Below are positions 1 to 8,338 of a stretch of DNA of 64,000 bases, piece by piece (position 1 is the stretch's first letter; every line of letters starts with the position of its first letter). The translations under genes were made by a program, and so were the position numbers. The stretch is from Agrococcus sp. SGAir0287. GTDB taxonomy: Bacteria > Actinomycetota > Actinomycetes > Actinomycetales > Microbacteriaceae. Location of the stretch: the NCBI RefSeq assembly GCF_005484985.1, contig NZ_CP027942.1:2108001-2172000 (forward strand), in the 5' to 3' direction. The notes beneath the pieces are model-generated. The model saw nothing but the letters and a program-made list of their open reading frames with translations. It was not told where the DNA came from and made no database searches.

Positions 1-639
1 CGACCGTCCGGGCCGCGCTCGAGCGGGCGCTCGGACGCCGCCGGGGACCGCGATCGCGACGGCAGCGGCGCCGACGCCGAGCAGCACGGGTGCCACGGCG
101 ATCGGGACGAGGGCGCCGAACGTCGACAGGCCGCCGCCGACGGCGACGCCCACCACGATCGAGAAGCCCTGCACGGAGGCGATGCCGGCGAGGCCGCGCA
201 TGCGCCACGCGTCGTCCTGCGTCGCGTCGATGACGAGGCGCGCCGCGGGGACGACGGCGGCGAGGCACGCTCCGAGCGCGAGCCCGCGAAGCCCGACGAG
301 GGCGACGACGAGGACCCACGCGTCGATCGCCACGCGCGTCGCGAGCATCACGAGCAGCGCGACGACGGCCATGGCCGCCGTCGCGATGAGCATCGCGCCC
401 ACGATCGGCCCGCGCGCGCCGAAGCGCACGACGGCTCGCATCCACGCCGGTACCGCGAGGAGCATCATCGCCGCCGAGGCGGCGACCGCGAGGCCGACGT
501 GCCACGGCTCGAGCCCGAGCTCGAGCACGAGCGGGGCGGATGCGGGCTGCATCGTCACCTGCGCGACCGCAGCGAGCAGCACGGCGGCGAGCGCGCCCAC
601 GAGCGGTGCGCGACCTCCCACGGAGCTCTCGGCGGTCAT
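1..639 (-). CDS. MFS transporter, N-terminal part (cut by window edge)
   Basis: The reading frame is open from an ATG at 637-639 to the left window edge, giving 213 residues. It has at least five hydrophobic segments separated by short Arg-rich loops (for example RAVVRFGARGP after the second helix), which is the N-terminal half of a major facilitator protein. The C-terminal half lies outside the window, so substrate and subfamily cannot be judged. It is divergent from the TetR gene at 764 with a 124-bp gap, the usual layout for an efflux pump controlled by its own repressor. That link is inferred from position. Confidence 0.7.
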   Translation of the reverse strand, partial: MTAESSVGGRAPLVGALAAVLLAAVAQVTMQPASAPLVLELGLEPWHVGLAVAASAAMMLLAVPAWMRAVVRFGARGPIVGAMLIATAAMAVVALLVMLATRVAIDAWVLVVALVGLRGLALGACLAAVVPAARLVIDATQDDAWRMRGLAGIASVQGFSIVVGVAVGGGLSTFGALVPIAVAPVLLGVGAAAVAIAVPGGVRAPARARPGRS

Positions 640-763
640 GGAGCCTGCGTCCCTCGATCGGTGGTAGAACGGCGTTCGAATCCACGCTACCGCGTCGAGG
701 CGGTCGCGTCACGCTGTCGCGTCGAGATGCGCGATGCTGGAGCGATCGTCACGACGGAGGCCC
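640..763. promoter_or_regulatory. Divergent MFS/TetR intergenic region
   Basis: This 124-bp gap must hold both promoters. A short inverted repeat, GAACGGCGTTC (668-678), lies inside a looser GGTAG...CTACC pair (664-692) and could be the TetR operator. The symmetry is weak and the site is only a candidate. A purine-rich ACGGAGG at 753-760 precedes the TetR start. Confidence 0.35.
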
Positions 764-1459
764 ATGACCGACGACGCGCCCTTCCACGCGGGCCTGACCC
801 CCGACCGCATCGTCGCCGAGGCCGTCGCCCTCACGCGCGAGACCCACCTCATGGGCTGGTCGGTGCGCGACCTCGCGCGCCGGCTCGACGTCGCCGCCTC
901 GGTGCTGTACCACCACGTCGGCGGCAAGGACGTCATCGTGCGCCGCGTCGTCGAGCACGTCATCGCCCAGATCTCGATCCCCGACGCCGACCTCCCGTGG
1001 CAGGACTGGTACCGAGCCCTCGTGCTGCCCGCGCGCGAGATCATCGGCGCCCACGACGGCGTCGCGAAGTGGCTGCTCATGCACGGACCGACGCTCGAGC
1101 CGCTGCTGCCCACCGTCGAGCGCGGCGTGCAGGTGCTGCTCCGCGACGGCTTCGGCGACCACGCCGCCATGGCCTACGCCGCGATCGTGAACAACGCGCT
1201 CTCGGCGCTCGCCATGGGCGACGATCGCCGCCTCGTGGAGGACGACGGGCCGCGCGACCTCGAGACGATGCGCACGGCCATGCGGGCGGCCGACGCCGAC
1301 CAGGGTGTGCTCGAGCTCATCGTGTCGTCGATGATCGACCCGTTCGTCGGCGACGAGGCGGCGACGCGCGCCGGCGAGGCCTGGTACGTCGCGTTCATCC
1401 TCGAGACGACTCTCGTCGGGCTCGACGCGATGCGGGCGCGAGGCTGGCCCGCGCCATGA
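764..1459 (+). CDS. TetR family transcriptional regulator
   Basis: This 231-residue protein has an N-terminal helix-turn-helix around residues 28-55 (WSVRDLARRLDVAASVLYHH, then VGGKDVIV), the standard TetR DNA-binding pattern. The rest is an alpha-helical ligand-binding domain, probably of the TetR_C (TetR/AcrR) type. The ATG at 764 is chosen because ACGGAGG lies just upstream; an in-frame ATG at 734 lacks one. It is divergent from an MFS transporter, so it most likely represses that exporter and itself. Its stop overlaps the next start (ATGA), so it is probably cotranscribed with the DNA glycosylase. Confidence 0.85.
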   Translation: MTDDAPFHAGLTPDRIVAEAVALTRETHLMGWSVRDLARRLDVAASVLYHHVGGKDVIVRRVVEHVIAQISIPDADLPWQDWYRALVLPAREIIGAHDGVAKWLLMHGPTLEPLLPTVERGVQVLLRDGFGDHAAMAYAAIVNNALSALAMGDDRRLVEDDGPRDLETMRTAMRAADADQGVLELIVSSMIDPFVGDEAATRAGEAWYVAFILETTLVGLDAMRARGWPAP

Positions 1460-2100
1460 CGCGACCCGACCGCGCCTGGCTCGCACGGGATCCGATCGTC
1501 GTCGCGCCGCTGCTGCTCGGCGCGACGCTCGCCCATGCCAGCCCCGAGGGGCGCGTCGCGATCCGCATCACGGAGGTCGAGGCGTATCGCGGCGCCGACG
1601 ATCCCGGCGCGCACTCGTTCCGCGGGCGCACGCGGCGCAACGCGACGATGTTCGGCGAGGCGGGGCACCTCTACGCGTACTTCACCTACGGCATGCATCA
1701 TGCGATCAACGTCGTCGCCGGCGACCGCGAGGGCTTCGGCATCCTCGTGCGTGCAGGTGCCGTCGTCGAGGGCGAGCCGCTCGCGCGAGCGCGCCGCGAG
1801 GCGCGGCCGCGCCGCTCCCCCATCGTCGAGCTCGCGCGAGGACCCGGCAACGTGGCGCAGGCGCTCGGCGCCACGCTCGCCGACGACGGCGCCGACCTGC
1901 TGGGCACCGGTCCGTGGACGCTCGAGGTCGACGACGTCGCACGCACGCGGCCGATGCCGCACCGCACGGGACCGCGCGTCGGCGTCTCCGGCGACGGCGG
2001 CGACGGCCGCCGCTTCCCGTGGCGGTTCTGGCTTCCCGGCGAGCCGAGCGTGTCGGCGTATCGAGCGGCCGCCTCGCGCAGGCGACGTCAGGCCACGTAG
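1456..2100 (+). CDS. 3-methyladenine DNA glycosylase (AAG/MPG family)
   Basis: The 214-residue product matches the alkyladenine DNA glycosylase fold of the Aag/MPG family in length and motifs: ITEVEAYRGADDPGAHS near the start, GRTRRNATMFGEAGHLYAYFTYGMHH in the middle (given in parts: NATMFG, YAYFTYGMHH) and LARGPGNVAQALG before the C-terminus. These enzymes excise alkylated purines in base excision repair. It starts inside the TetR stop codon (ATGA). Its last 13 bases overlap the end of the convergent cupin gene. Family assignment is firm; substrate range is not visible. Confidence 0.92.
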   Translation: MTRPDRAWLARDPIVVAPLLLGATLAHASPEGRVAIRITEVEAYRGADDPGAHSFRGRTRRNATMFGEAGHLYAYFTYGMHHAINVVAGDREGFGILVRAGAVVEGEPLARARREARPRRSPIVELARGPGNVAQALGATLADDGADLLGTGPWTLEVDDVARTRPMPHRTGPRVGVSGDGGDGRRFPWRFWLPGEPSVSAYRAAASRRRRQAT

Positions 2101-2414
2101 AGCTTCGTGAGCGCCTCGTGCACCGTCCACTCGGTGCGCTCGCCGGCGACCAGCGTGACGAGGTCGCCGGACGCGATCTCGATCGCCTCGCCGCCGGCGA
2201 AGCGGATCGTCGCACGACCCGAGAGCACGACGAACGCCTCGTCGACCTCCACATCGGTCGCGGTGCCCTCCGTCATGCGCCAGAGCCCCACCTCGGCCCC
2301 GCCGATCGTGGCGAGCGCGACGGTTCCCGCGGCCGGCGCACCCGCGACGACCTCGTCGGAGGGCAGCGCCTCGACGGGCACGTCGACGTCCGCGAGGCGA
2401 CGCACCCGCGTCAC
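2088..2414 (-). CDS. Small cupin-domain protein
   Basis: A 108-residue single cupin of the cupin_3/DUF861 type: the first beta motif is around GLWRMTEGTATDVEVDEAFVVL (residues 42-63) and the second around GDLVTLVAGERTEWTVHE. It lacks a complete set of metal-binding histidines. The GTG start overlaps the stop of the upstream FAD oxidoreductase (GTGA), so the two are cotranscribed. Such cupins often accompany amine-oxidising FAD enzymes. Its precise role is unknown. Confidence 0.75.
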   Translation of the reverse strand: MTRVRRLADVDVPVEALPSDEVVAGAPAAGTVALATIGGAEVGLWRMTEGTATDVEVDEAFVVLSGRATIRFAGGEAIEIASGDLVTLVAGERTEWTVHEALTKLYVA

Positions 2415-3817
2415 GAGTCGAAGCCCAGGCCGAGCGCGTCGAGCGTCTGCAGCAGCGCGTTGCGCCTGCCCGCGTTGTGGTCGGCGCGGTCGAGCGACCA
2501 GCGCGTCGCCTGGATGCCCGCCGAGGCGAACGGCTCGGGCGGGAACGGGATCGCCGGCTGGCGCACCATCTGCAGGGTCGTGCGCTCGGTCTCGAGCCCG
2601 GTGAGCCGGTCGAGGCATACGTCGGCCGCGAAGCGCGTCGCCGCGACGCCGAGGCCCGTGAAGCCGTTCGCGTACGCGACCTTGCCGCCGCGCGCGAGCC
2701 CGTACTGGGCGCAGAAGCGCGTCGAGGTGTCGATGACGCCCGCCCAGCGGTAGGCGAACCGCACGTCCTCGAGCTGCGGGAAGGTCGTCAGGAAGTGCGC
2801 GGCGAGGCGGTCGAACGACGCCTGCCTGCGCTCGTGGTGGGGGCGGATCCGTCCGCCGTAGAAGTAGACGGCGTCGTAGCCGCCCCACACGATCCGGTCG
2901 TCCGCGGTGAGCCGGTAGTAGTGGAACTGGTTGGCGGCGTCGGAGATGCCGCGACGCTCCACCCAGCCGATCGACGCCTTCTGCTCGGCGGTGAGCGGCT
3001 CCGTCGCGAGCACGTAGTCGTACACCGGCACCGTGGAGAGCCGGTCGCGCCGCAGCAGGCTCGGGAAGGCGTTCGTCGCGAGCATGGCGCGCGGTGCGCG
3101 CACGCTGCCGCCGCCCGTGCGCACCGTGACCCCGCGATCGTCGGAGTCGAGCGCGATCGCCTTCGAGCGCTCGAAGATCTCCACGCCGCGGTCGACGCAT
3201 GCGCGGGCGAGCTCGTGCACGAGACGTCCGGGATGCACGAGCGCGGTGCCGAGGCGATCGAGGTAGCCGGCGAGGAACGTCGGCGAGTCCAGCTCGGCGC
3301 GCGTCTGCGCGGCGTCGAGGAAGACGCCGCGATCCTCGATGGCCTCGGTGCGCAGCCACTCGACCTGGTGCGGCTCGGTCGCGACGGTGAGCGAGCCCGC
3401 GCGCTCCCACTCGACCTGCAGGCCGAGGCGCTCGACGTCGGCGCCCATCCCGTCGAGGTTCTCCATGCCGAGCCGCTCGAGCTCGTCGAGCTCGTCCGGC
3501 CACCTGGCCTCTCCGTTCGCACGGCCGTGCGTCAGCGACGCGTCGCAGAAGCCGCCGTTGCGGCCCGATGCCGCCCAGCCGAGCCGATGAGCCTCGACGA
3601 GCACGACCTTCGTGCCGGGCTCGCGTTCCACGGCCTTGAGCGCCGTCCACAGCCCGAGGTAGCCGCCGCCGACGACGACGAGGTCGGCGTGCACGTGCGC
3701 CGTGAGCCGCGGATGCCGCGGGGCGGGCATGTCGAGCCAGACCGAGCCCTCCTGGGCGGGGGCGAGGGCGCGGGCGACGAGCGCCGGGTCGACGGGTGCG
3801 TCGAACGTGGTCTCCAT
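2411..3817 (-). CDS. FAD-dependent oxidoreductase (DAO family, gamma-glutamylputrescine oxidase-like)
   Basis: This 468-residue flavoenzyme has an N-terminal dinucleotide-binding motif VVVGGGYLGL (47-56) and the GRNGGFCD motif typical of the PuuB/DadA branch of D-amino-acid-oxidase-like proteins. A C-terminal GYANGFTGLG-like segment (YANGFTGLGVAATRF) closes the FAD site. Members oxidise amines such as gamma-glutamylputrescine or sarcosine; the substrate here is not visible. It forms a two-gene operon with the downstream cupin. A TAGGCT hexamer 6 nt before the ATG suggests a leaderless transcript. Confidence 0.85.
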   Translation of the reverse strand: METTFDAPVDPALVARALAPAQEGSVWLDMPAPRHPRLTAHVHADLVVVGGGYLGLWTALKAVEREPGTKVVLVEAHRLGWAASGRNGGFCDASLTHGRANGEARWPDELDELERLGMENLDGMGADVERLGLQVEWERAGSLTVATEPHQVEWLRTEAIEDRGVFLDAAQTRAELDSPTFLAGYLDRLGTALVHPGRLVHELARACVDRGVEIFERSKAIALDSDDRGVTVRTGGGSVRAPRAMLATNAFPSLLRRDRLSTVPVYDYVLATEPLTAEQKASIGWVERRGISDAANQFHYYRLTADDRIVWGGYDAVYFYGGRIRPHHERRQASFDRLAAHFLTTFPQLEDVRFAYRWAGVIDTSTRFCAQYGLARGGKVAYANGFTGLGVAATRFAADVCLDRLTGLETERTTLQMVRQPAIPFPPEPFASAGIQATRWSLDRADHNAGRRNALLQTLDALGLGFDS

Positions 3818-3823
3818 GCCCGG

Positions 3824-3829
3824 AGCCTA
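3824..3829 (-). promoter_or_regulatory. -10 element, leaderless promoter of FAD oxidoreductase
   Basis: On the minus strand TAGGCT is followed by 6 nt and then the ATG at 3817. This matches TAnnnT spacing for transcription starting at or next to the start codon. No convincing -35 is visible. Confidence 0.5.
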
Positions 3830-3867
3830 GGGCAGCGACCGAGGACCGGAGCCGAGCGGGCCGGCGC

Positions 3868-5148
3868 TCACCGAGGGATGAGGCGACTTGACGGCGCCGG
3901 GCGCAGCGGGATGCGGGCCAGCAGCAGCGCCGCGACGGTGCCGACGACGCCGGCCGCGGCGAGCGCGAGGTCCATGCCGAACGTCATGATCGCGAACGGC
4001 GGGGCGATGAACAGCACGATCGCGAGCACCGTGCGCCACGTCGGCGGCGCGGGCGCGAGCGGCTGGACGCGTTCGAAGCGCACGAGCGGGATCGACAGCA
4101 GGCACACGAGCGCGAGCACGACGAGGAAGAGGGGGATGCGCTCGAGCCACCACTGCCCCGATCCGGGCGAGGACAGCGGGAAGGGCAGCACGAGCTGCAC
4201 GCCGATGAGCACCATGATGAGCGGCAGGTGCCAGAGGTAGACCGTCATGAGCCGCGATCCGAGCAGCAGGACGACGCCTTGCGCCGGGCGCAGTCGCATG
4301 AGCGCCGTGAGCGGCCGGTGCAGCAGCTGCAGCAGGCACGCCTGCGCGATGCCGAGCAGCAGCAGCGGCACCGTCGGCGGGAACTGATTCGACAGCATGT
4401 TCGTGGAGTAGTCGCCCACGCGCACGACGACCGCGAGGATCGCGTACGCCACGACGACGACGAGCACGAGCTGCCACCAGCGGCGCGCCGCGAACCAGCC
4501 GTCGTGCATCCAGAAGCCCAGCTGCTGCACGGCGAGCCAGACGAAGGCGACGTTCGGCAGGCCCGCGAGCGGCTCGCCGACGAGGATCCGCACGAGGTCG
4601 GTGAAGCATGCGGCGGCGATGAGCACGGCGAGCGTCGTCCTCGGGCGGCGCTCGTGCCACTCGATCATGAGCGGCGCGAGCGCCTGCACGAGCATGTACG
4701 ACGCGAGGAACCACAGCGGCGAGCCGACGCCGACGGCGACGCCGTCGACGAACGCGGGGTCGACCGGCAGGAGCGCCGCGATGCCGAGCGCGACGGCGAA
4801 GAAGACGAAGAGGGGCAGCGACGGCCGCGCGAGGCGGGCGAGCCGCACGCGAGCGAAGTCCTCGGGGTCGTCGCCGCGACGGCGAGCGCTGCGGAAGCCC
4901 GCCGCCGACGCGAAGCCGCCGACGACGAAGAACAGCGGCATGATGAGCCCGAACCAGGTCGCGGCCGGGAACCAGCGCTGCAGCTCGAGCGTGCGCTCGA
5001 GGGCGATGCCGTCCTCGCTCACGGACACGCCCGCGAAGAGCAGGTGCACGACGATCACGAGCAGCACGCAGACGACGCGGGCGAGGTCGAGGGTCAGGTC
5101 GCGCTTCGCGAGCCTCGCCTCCGCGGCGGCGCGTTCGTCGGTGGTCAC
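3868..5148 (-). CDS. Acyltransferase 3 family membrane protein
   Basis: A 426-residue integral membrane protein with about ten hydrophobic segments. The first helix carries the family hallmark DLARVVCVLLVIVVHLLF with its histidine, followed by GLIMPLFFVVGGFASAAGF. These proteins O-acylate cell-wall, polysaccharide or small-molecule acceptors. The acceptor here is unknown. It is a single gene divergent from the copper operon, with a GTG start 6 nt after a TACAGT hexamer. The C-terminal tail (RIPLRPAPSSRLIPR) is basic and cytoplasmic. Confidence 0.82.
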   Translation of the reverse strand: MTTDERAAAEARLAKRDLTLDLARVVCVLLVIVVHLLFAGVSVSEDGIALERTLELQRWFPAATWFGLIMPLFFVVGGFASAAGFRSARRRGDDPEDFARVRLARLARPSLPLFVFFAVALGIAALLPVDPAFVDGVAVGVGSPLWFLASYMLVQALAPLMIEWHERRPRTTLAVLIAAACFTDLVRILVGEPLAGLPNVAFVWLAVQQLGFWMHDGWFAARRWWQLVLVVVVAYAILAVVVRVGDYSTNMLSNQFPPTVPLLLLGIAQACLLQLLHRPLTALMRLRPAQGVVLLLGSRLMTVYLWHLPLIMVLIGVQLVLPFPLSSPGSGQWWLERIPLFLVVLALVCLLSIPLVRFERVQPLAPAPPTWRTVLAIVLFIAPPFAIMTFGMDLALAAAGVVGTVAALLLARIPLRPAPSSRLIPR

Positions 5149-5154
5149 GCGGTC

Positions 5155-5160
5155 ACTGTA
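5155..5160 (-). promoter_or_regulatory. -10 element, leaderless promoter of acyltransferase
   Basis: TACAGT on the minus strand, then 6 nt, then the GTG start at 5148. Confidence 0.5.
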
Positions 5161-5214
5161 CGGCTCGGAGGGTGACGGATCCGGGATGCCGCGAGGTCGT
5201 CGAGCGCGGAGGGG

Positions 5215-5243
5215 TCGACGCCGATACCCCCAAGGGGTATGGT
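5215..5243 (+). promoter_or_regulatory. csoR-copZ-copA promoter
   Basis: A -35-like TCGACG (5215-5220) is separated by exactly 17 bp from TATGGT (5238-5243), which lies 6 nt before the csoR ATG at 5250. The spacer contains the CsoR operator, so bound repressor would block RNA polymerase. The geometry predicts a leaderless transcript. Confidence 0.65.
5224..5240. promoter_or_regulatory. CsoR operator
   Basis: ATACCCCCAAGGGGTAT is a near-perfect palindrome matching the GC-rich, TA-flanked operators known for copper-sensing CsoR repressors. It fills the promoter spacer and overlaps the -10 box by three bases. Copper binding to CsoR should release it. Confidence 0.85.
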
Positions 5244-5249
5244 GGCACC

Positions 5250-5543
5250 ATGGAGCAGCACAGCCACGGCTACGCCGAGGACAAGCAGGCGATCCTCCGC
5301 AGGCTCAAGCGAGCCGAGGGCCAGGTGCGCGGCATCGCGCGCATGGTGGAGGAGGACGAGTACTGCATCGACATCCTCACGCAGGTGTCGGCCGCCACGA
5401 AGGCGCTCGAGACCGTCGCGCTGCAGCTGCTCGACGACCACCTGGCGCACTGCGTCGCCGAGGCCGCGAGGTCCGGTGGCACGGTCGCCGACGACAAGAT
5501 CCGCGAGGCGAGCCAGGCCATCGGCCGGCTCGTCCGCTCGTGA
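5250..5543 (+). CDS. csoR: Copper-sensing transcriptional repressor CsoR
   Basis: The 97-residue all-helical protein has the DUF156 core (AILRRLKRAEGQVRGIARMV) and the complete Cu(I) ligand set Cys39, His64 and Cys68. This separates CsoR from FrmR/RcnR-type paralogues. The ATG at 5250 is chosen because the operator and promoter lie immediately upstream; an upstream in-frame start at 5172 would place the operator inside the gene. It heads the operon csoR-copZ-copA and should repress it until Cu(I) binds. Confidence 0.93.
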   Translation: MEQHSHGYAEDKQAILRRLKRAEGQVRGIARMVEEDEYCIDILTQVSAATKALETVALQLLDDHLAHCVAEAARSGGTVADDKIREASQAIGRLVRS

Positions 5544-5560
5544 CGAGAGGGAGCACCATC

Positions 5561-5884
5561 GTGCAGCAGGACGTCGAGATCACCACGACCCCCGCAGCCG
5601 CCGCCGACCAGGGCGGGTGCTGCGGAGGGGGATGCTGCGGCGGTGGCGCCGCGGAGGCGGCCGCGCCGACGGGCACGCAGGCCTTCGCCGTGACCGGCAT
5701 GACGTGCGGCCACTGCGTCGCCTCCGTGACCGAGGAGATCGGCGCCATCGACGGCGTCCGCGGCGTCGAGGTCGACCTCGTCGCGGGCGGCACGTCGACG
5801 GTGCGCGTCGACGCCGACGGCCCGCTCGACCTCGCCGCCGTGCGCGCCGCGGTCGACGAGGCCGGCTACACGCTCGTCGACTGA
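5561..5884 (+). CDS. copZ: Copper chaperone, heavy-metal-associated domain with Cys-rich N-terminus
   Basis: A 107-residue protein with one HMA domain (about residues 40-107), with metal-binding Cys49 and Cys52 in GMTCGHC. Unlike a minimal CopZ of about 70 residues it carries a roughly 38-residue N-terminal extension with two Cys-Cys pairs (Cys20-21 and Cys25-26) in a glycine run, which could bind further copper. GTG at 5561 is preferred because GAGAGGGAG sits just upstream; a GTG at 5540 overlaps the csoR stop. Its stop overlaps the copA start. It probably hands Cu(I) to CopA. Confidence 0.88.
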   Translation: MQQDVEITTTPAAAADQGGCCGGGCCGGGAAEAAAPTGTQAFAVTGMTCGHCVASVTEEIGAIDGVRGVEVDLVAGGTSTVRVDADGPLDLAAVRAAVDEAGYTLVD

Positions 5885-8064
5885 TGCCCGCCGAGGTCGT
5901 CGACCTCGAGATCCAGGGCATGACGTGCGCGTCGTGCGCCGCTCGCATCGAGCGGCGCCTGGGCCGCATGCCCGGCGTCGAGGCGACCGTGAACTACGCG
6001 ACCGAGGTGGCGCACGTCACGCTGCCCGAGGGCACGAGCGTCGCCGACGCCATCGCGACCGTCGAGGCCACGGGATACGGCGCATCCCTGCCCGAGCCCG
6101 ATCGGGAGCGCTCGGACGCGCCGCTGACGTGGCGGCTGTTCGTCGCCGTCGTGCTCGGCACCCCGGTCGTCGCGATGGGCATGGTGCCGGCGCTGCAGGT
6201 CGAGGGCTGGCAGTGGCTCTCGCTCGTGCTCGCGACCCCGATCGCCGTCTACGCCGCGTGGCCCTTCCATCGCGCCGCCGTGCTGGCGCTGCGGCACGGC
6301 GCGACGACGATGGACACGCTCGTGTCGATGGGCGTCACGGCCGCCTACCTCTGGTCGGTCTGGGCGCTCGTGTGGGGCGGCGCCGGCGAGATGGGCATGC
6401 ACATGGAGGGGCTGCTCGCCACCGGCGAGCACGCGGGGCTCTACCTCGAGGTCGTCGCCGCCGTCACCGCCTTCCTGCTCGCCGGGCGGCTCATCGAGCA
6501 CCGCGCGCGCCGCGGCTCGGTGGACGCGCTGCGCTCCGTCGCGCGCCTCGGCGCCCGCGAGGCGACCCGGCTCACGGATGCGGGCGAGGAGCGGGTGCCC
6601 GTCGACGCGCTCGTCGTCGGCGACCGCATCCGCGTCGTGCCGGGCGAGAAGATCGCCGCGGACGGCGTCGTCGTCGAGGGCGCGTCGACCGTCGACGCGT
6701 CGCTCGTGACGGGCGAGTCGATGCCGGTCGAGGTCGCAGAGGGGTCCGCGGTGATCGGCGCGACGATCAACGGATCCGGGGTGCTCGTCGTGCGCGCGAC
6801 GGCCGTCGGCGGCGACACGGAGCTCGCGCGCATCGCGCGGCTGCTCGAGCAGGCGCAGGAGGGCAAGACGGCGGTGCAGCGCATCGCCGACCGCATCTCG
6901 TCGGTGTTCGTGCCCGTCGTCGTCGCGCTCTCGGTGCTGACGCTCGTCGGCTGGATCGTCGCGACGGGCGACGTGCAGCGCGCGTTCACCGCCGCGATCG
7001 CGACGCTCATCATCGCGTGCCCGTGCGCGCTCGGCCTCGCGACGCCGACGGCGCTGCTCGCGGGCACGACGACGGGCGCCGAGCTCGGCATCCTCATCCG
7101 CGACGCGCGCGTCCTCGAGGCCGCTCGACGCGTGCGCGTGCTGCTCGCCGACAAGACCGGCACGATCACCGCCGGCCGCATGCGGCTCGAGACGGTCGTG
7201 GCCGCCGACGGCGAGGACGCGGACGACGTGCTGCGCGTCGCCGCGGCCCTCGAGCGCGGCAGCGAGCACCCCATCGCGAGGGCGATCGTCGCGGCGGCAC
7301 CGGACGCGCCCGGCGCCGCGTCGGTGCGCGCCGACGCCGGCGCCGGCATCCAAGGCGTCGTCGACGAGCGCGCCGCGCAGGCCGGATCGGCGGCGTGGGT
7401 CGCGAGCGCGTGGGCCGCTCCCCTGCCCGACGCGCTCGCGGCGGCACTCGACGAGGCGCAGTCGCGCGGCGCGACGACCGTCGTCGTGGCGTGGGACGGT
7501 GCGGCACGCGGCGTGCTCGCGGTGCGCGACGAGGTGCGCCCGACGAGCGCGGCGGCCGTCGCTCGGCTCGCCCGCATGGGCGTGCGCGTCGCGATGGTCT
7601 CCGGCGACAACCCGCGCGCGGCGCGCGCCGTGGCGGCCGAGGTCGGCATCGACGACGTCACCGCTGCCGCGACGCCCGCGGACAAGGTCGAGGCCGTGCG
7701 GGCGGCGCAGGCGCGCGGATCGGTCGCGATGGTCGGCGACGGCGTCAACGACGCCGCAGCGCTCGCCGCGGCGGACCTCGGCATCGCGATGGGCACGGGC
7801 ACCGACGCCGCGCAGCACGCCGCCGACGTCACGCTCGTCCACGGCGACCTCGAGTCGGCGGCGGACGCCATCGCGCTGTCGCGCCGCACGCTCACGACGA
7901 TCCGCGTGAACCTCGTGTGGGCCTTCGCCTACAACACGATCGCGATCCCGGTCGCGATGGCCGGCCTGCTCACGCCCATGCTCGCAGGCCTCGCGATGGC
8001 GCTGTCGAGCGTGCTCGTCGTCGCGTCGTCGCTGACGCTGCGCCTGTACCGCCCGCGCCGGTAG
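5884..8064 (+). CDS. copA: Copper-translocating P1B-type ATPase CopA
   Basis: This 726-residue pump exports Cu(I) across the cytoplasmic membrane. Visible landmarks are an N-terminal HMA domain (GMTCASC, about 12-18), the actuator motif TGES (276-279), the intramembrane Cu(I) site CPC (379-381), the phosphorylation motif DKTGT (423-427), the SEHP nucleotide-binding motif and GDGVND (618-623). A Met/His-rich loop (EMGMHMEGLL) lies between transmembrane segments. All catalytic residues are present. The ATG overlaps the copZ stop (TGATG), making it the last gene of the CsoR operon. Confidence 0.95.
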   Translation: MPAEVVDLEIQGMTCASCAARIERRLGRMPGVEATVNYATEVAHVTLPEGTSVADAIATVEATGYGASLPEPDRERSDAPLTWRLFVAVVLGTPVVAMGMVPALQVEGWQWLSLVLATPIAVYAAWPFHRAAVLALRHGATTMDTLVSMGVTAAYLWSVWALVWGGAGEMGMHMEGLLATGEHAGLYLEVVAAVTAFLLAGRLIEHRARRGSVDALRSVARLGAREATRLTDAGEERVPVDALVVGDRIRVVPGEKIAADGVVVEGASTVDASLVTGESMPVEVAEGSAVIGATINGSGVLVVRATAVGGDTELARIARLLEQAQEGKTAVQRIADRISSVFVPVVVALSVLTLVGWIVATGDVQRAFTAAIATLIIACPCALGLATPTALLAGTTTGAELGILIRDARVLEAARRVRVLLADKTGTITAGRMRLETVVAADGEDADDVLRVAAALERGSEHPIARAIVAAAPDAPGAASVRADAGAGIQGVVDERAAQAGSAAWVASAWAAPLPDALAAALDEAQSRGATTVVVAWDGAARGVLAVRDEVRPTSAAAVARLARMGVRVAMVSGDNPRAARAVAAEVGIDDVTAAATPADKVEAVRAAQARGSVAMVGDGVNDAAALAAADLGIAMGTGTDAAQHAADVTLVHGDLESAADAIALSRRTLTTIRVNLVWAFAYNTIAIPVAMAGLLTPMLAGLAMALSSVLVVASSLTLRLYRPRR

Positions 8065-8111
8065 CGGCGGATCCTCTGGGCCGGCAGACCCTCGCGGCGA
8101 CGCCGCACCCC

Positions 8112-8337
8112 CAGCTGGTCGAGGAGCGCAGACGCGCAGCGCCTCCGCGTCACGAGACCCGACGCGCCGCGCGGCACGGCACGCAGCGCGACGTCCGACG
8201 CTGCCACGGGTCTCGTGACGGCTCCTCGCTGCGCTCGGGGCCTCCTCGACCAGCTGAGGGTGAGCCGAGTCGAGCGTCCGGTGGGAGCCGCTGCGTCATC
8301 AGCTGGTCGAGGAGCGCAGGCGCGCAGCGCCTCCGCC
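8112..8337. repeat. Intergenic repeat family A, three copies
   Basis: Three copies of a repeat beginning CAGCTGGTCGAGGAGCGC: direct at 8112-8160, inverted at 8208-8256 and direct but truncated at 8300-8337. The first two face each other and can form a long stem ending in CGTCACGAGACC. They fill the space between the convergent copA and phosphatase-like genes. The same family recurs at 12461-12512 and 23225-23661. No coding capacity is evident. Confidence 0.85.
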
Positions 8338-8338
8338 G

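Noticed and set aside
665..695. GTTCGAATCC resembling a tRNA T-loop
   Set aside because: The flanking bases do not form a T-stem or acceptor stem, and the upstream DNA is the coding start of the MFS gene.
2411..3650. Minus-strand frame ending at 2088 read as one 520-codon gene
   Set aside because: Its first part is a shadow of the FAD oxidoreductase; only the last 108 codons from the overlapping GTG encode a recognisable cupin.
5172..5249. Longer CsoR with start at 5172
   Set aside because: It would translate through the operator and promoter; CsoR homologues begin near the ATG at 5250.
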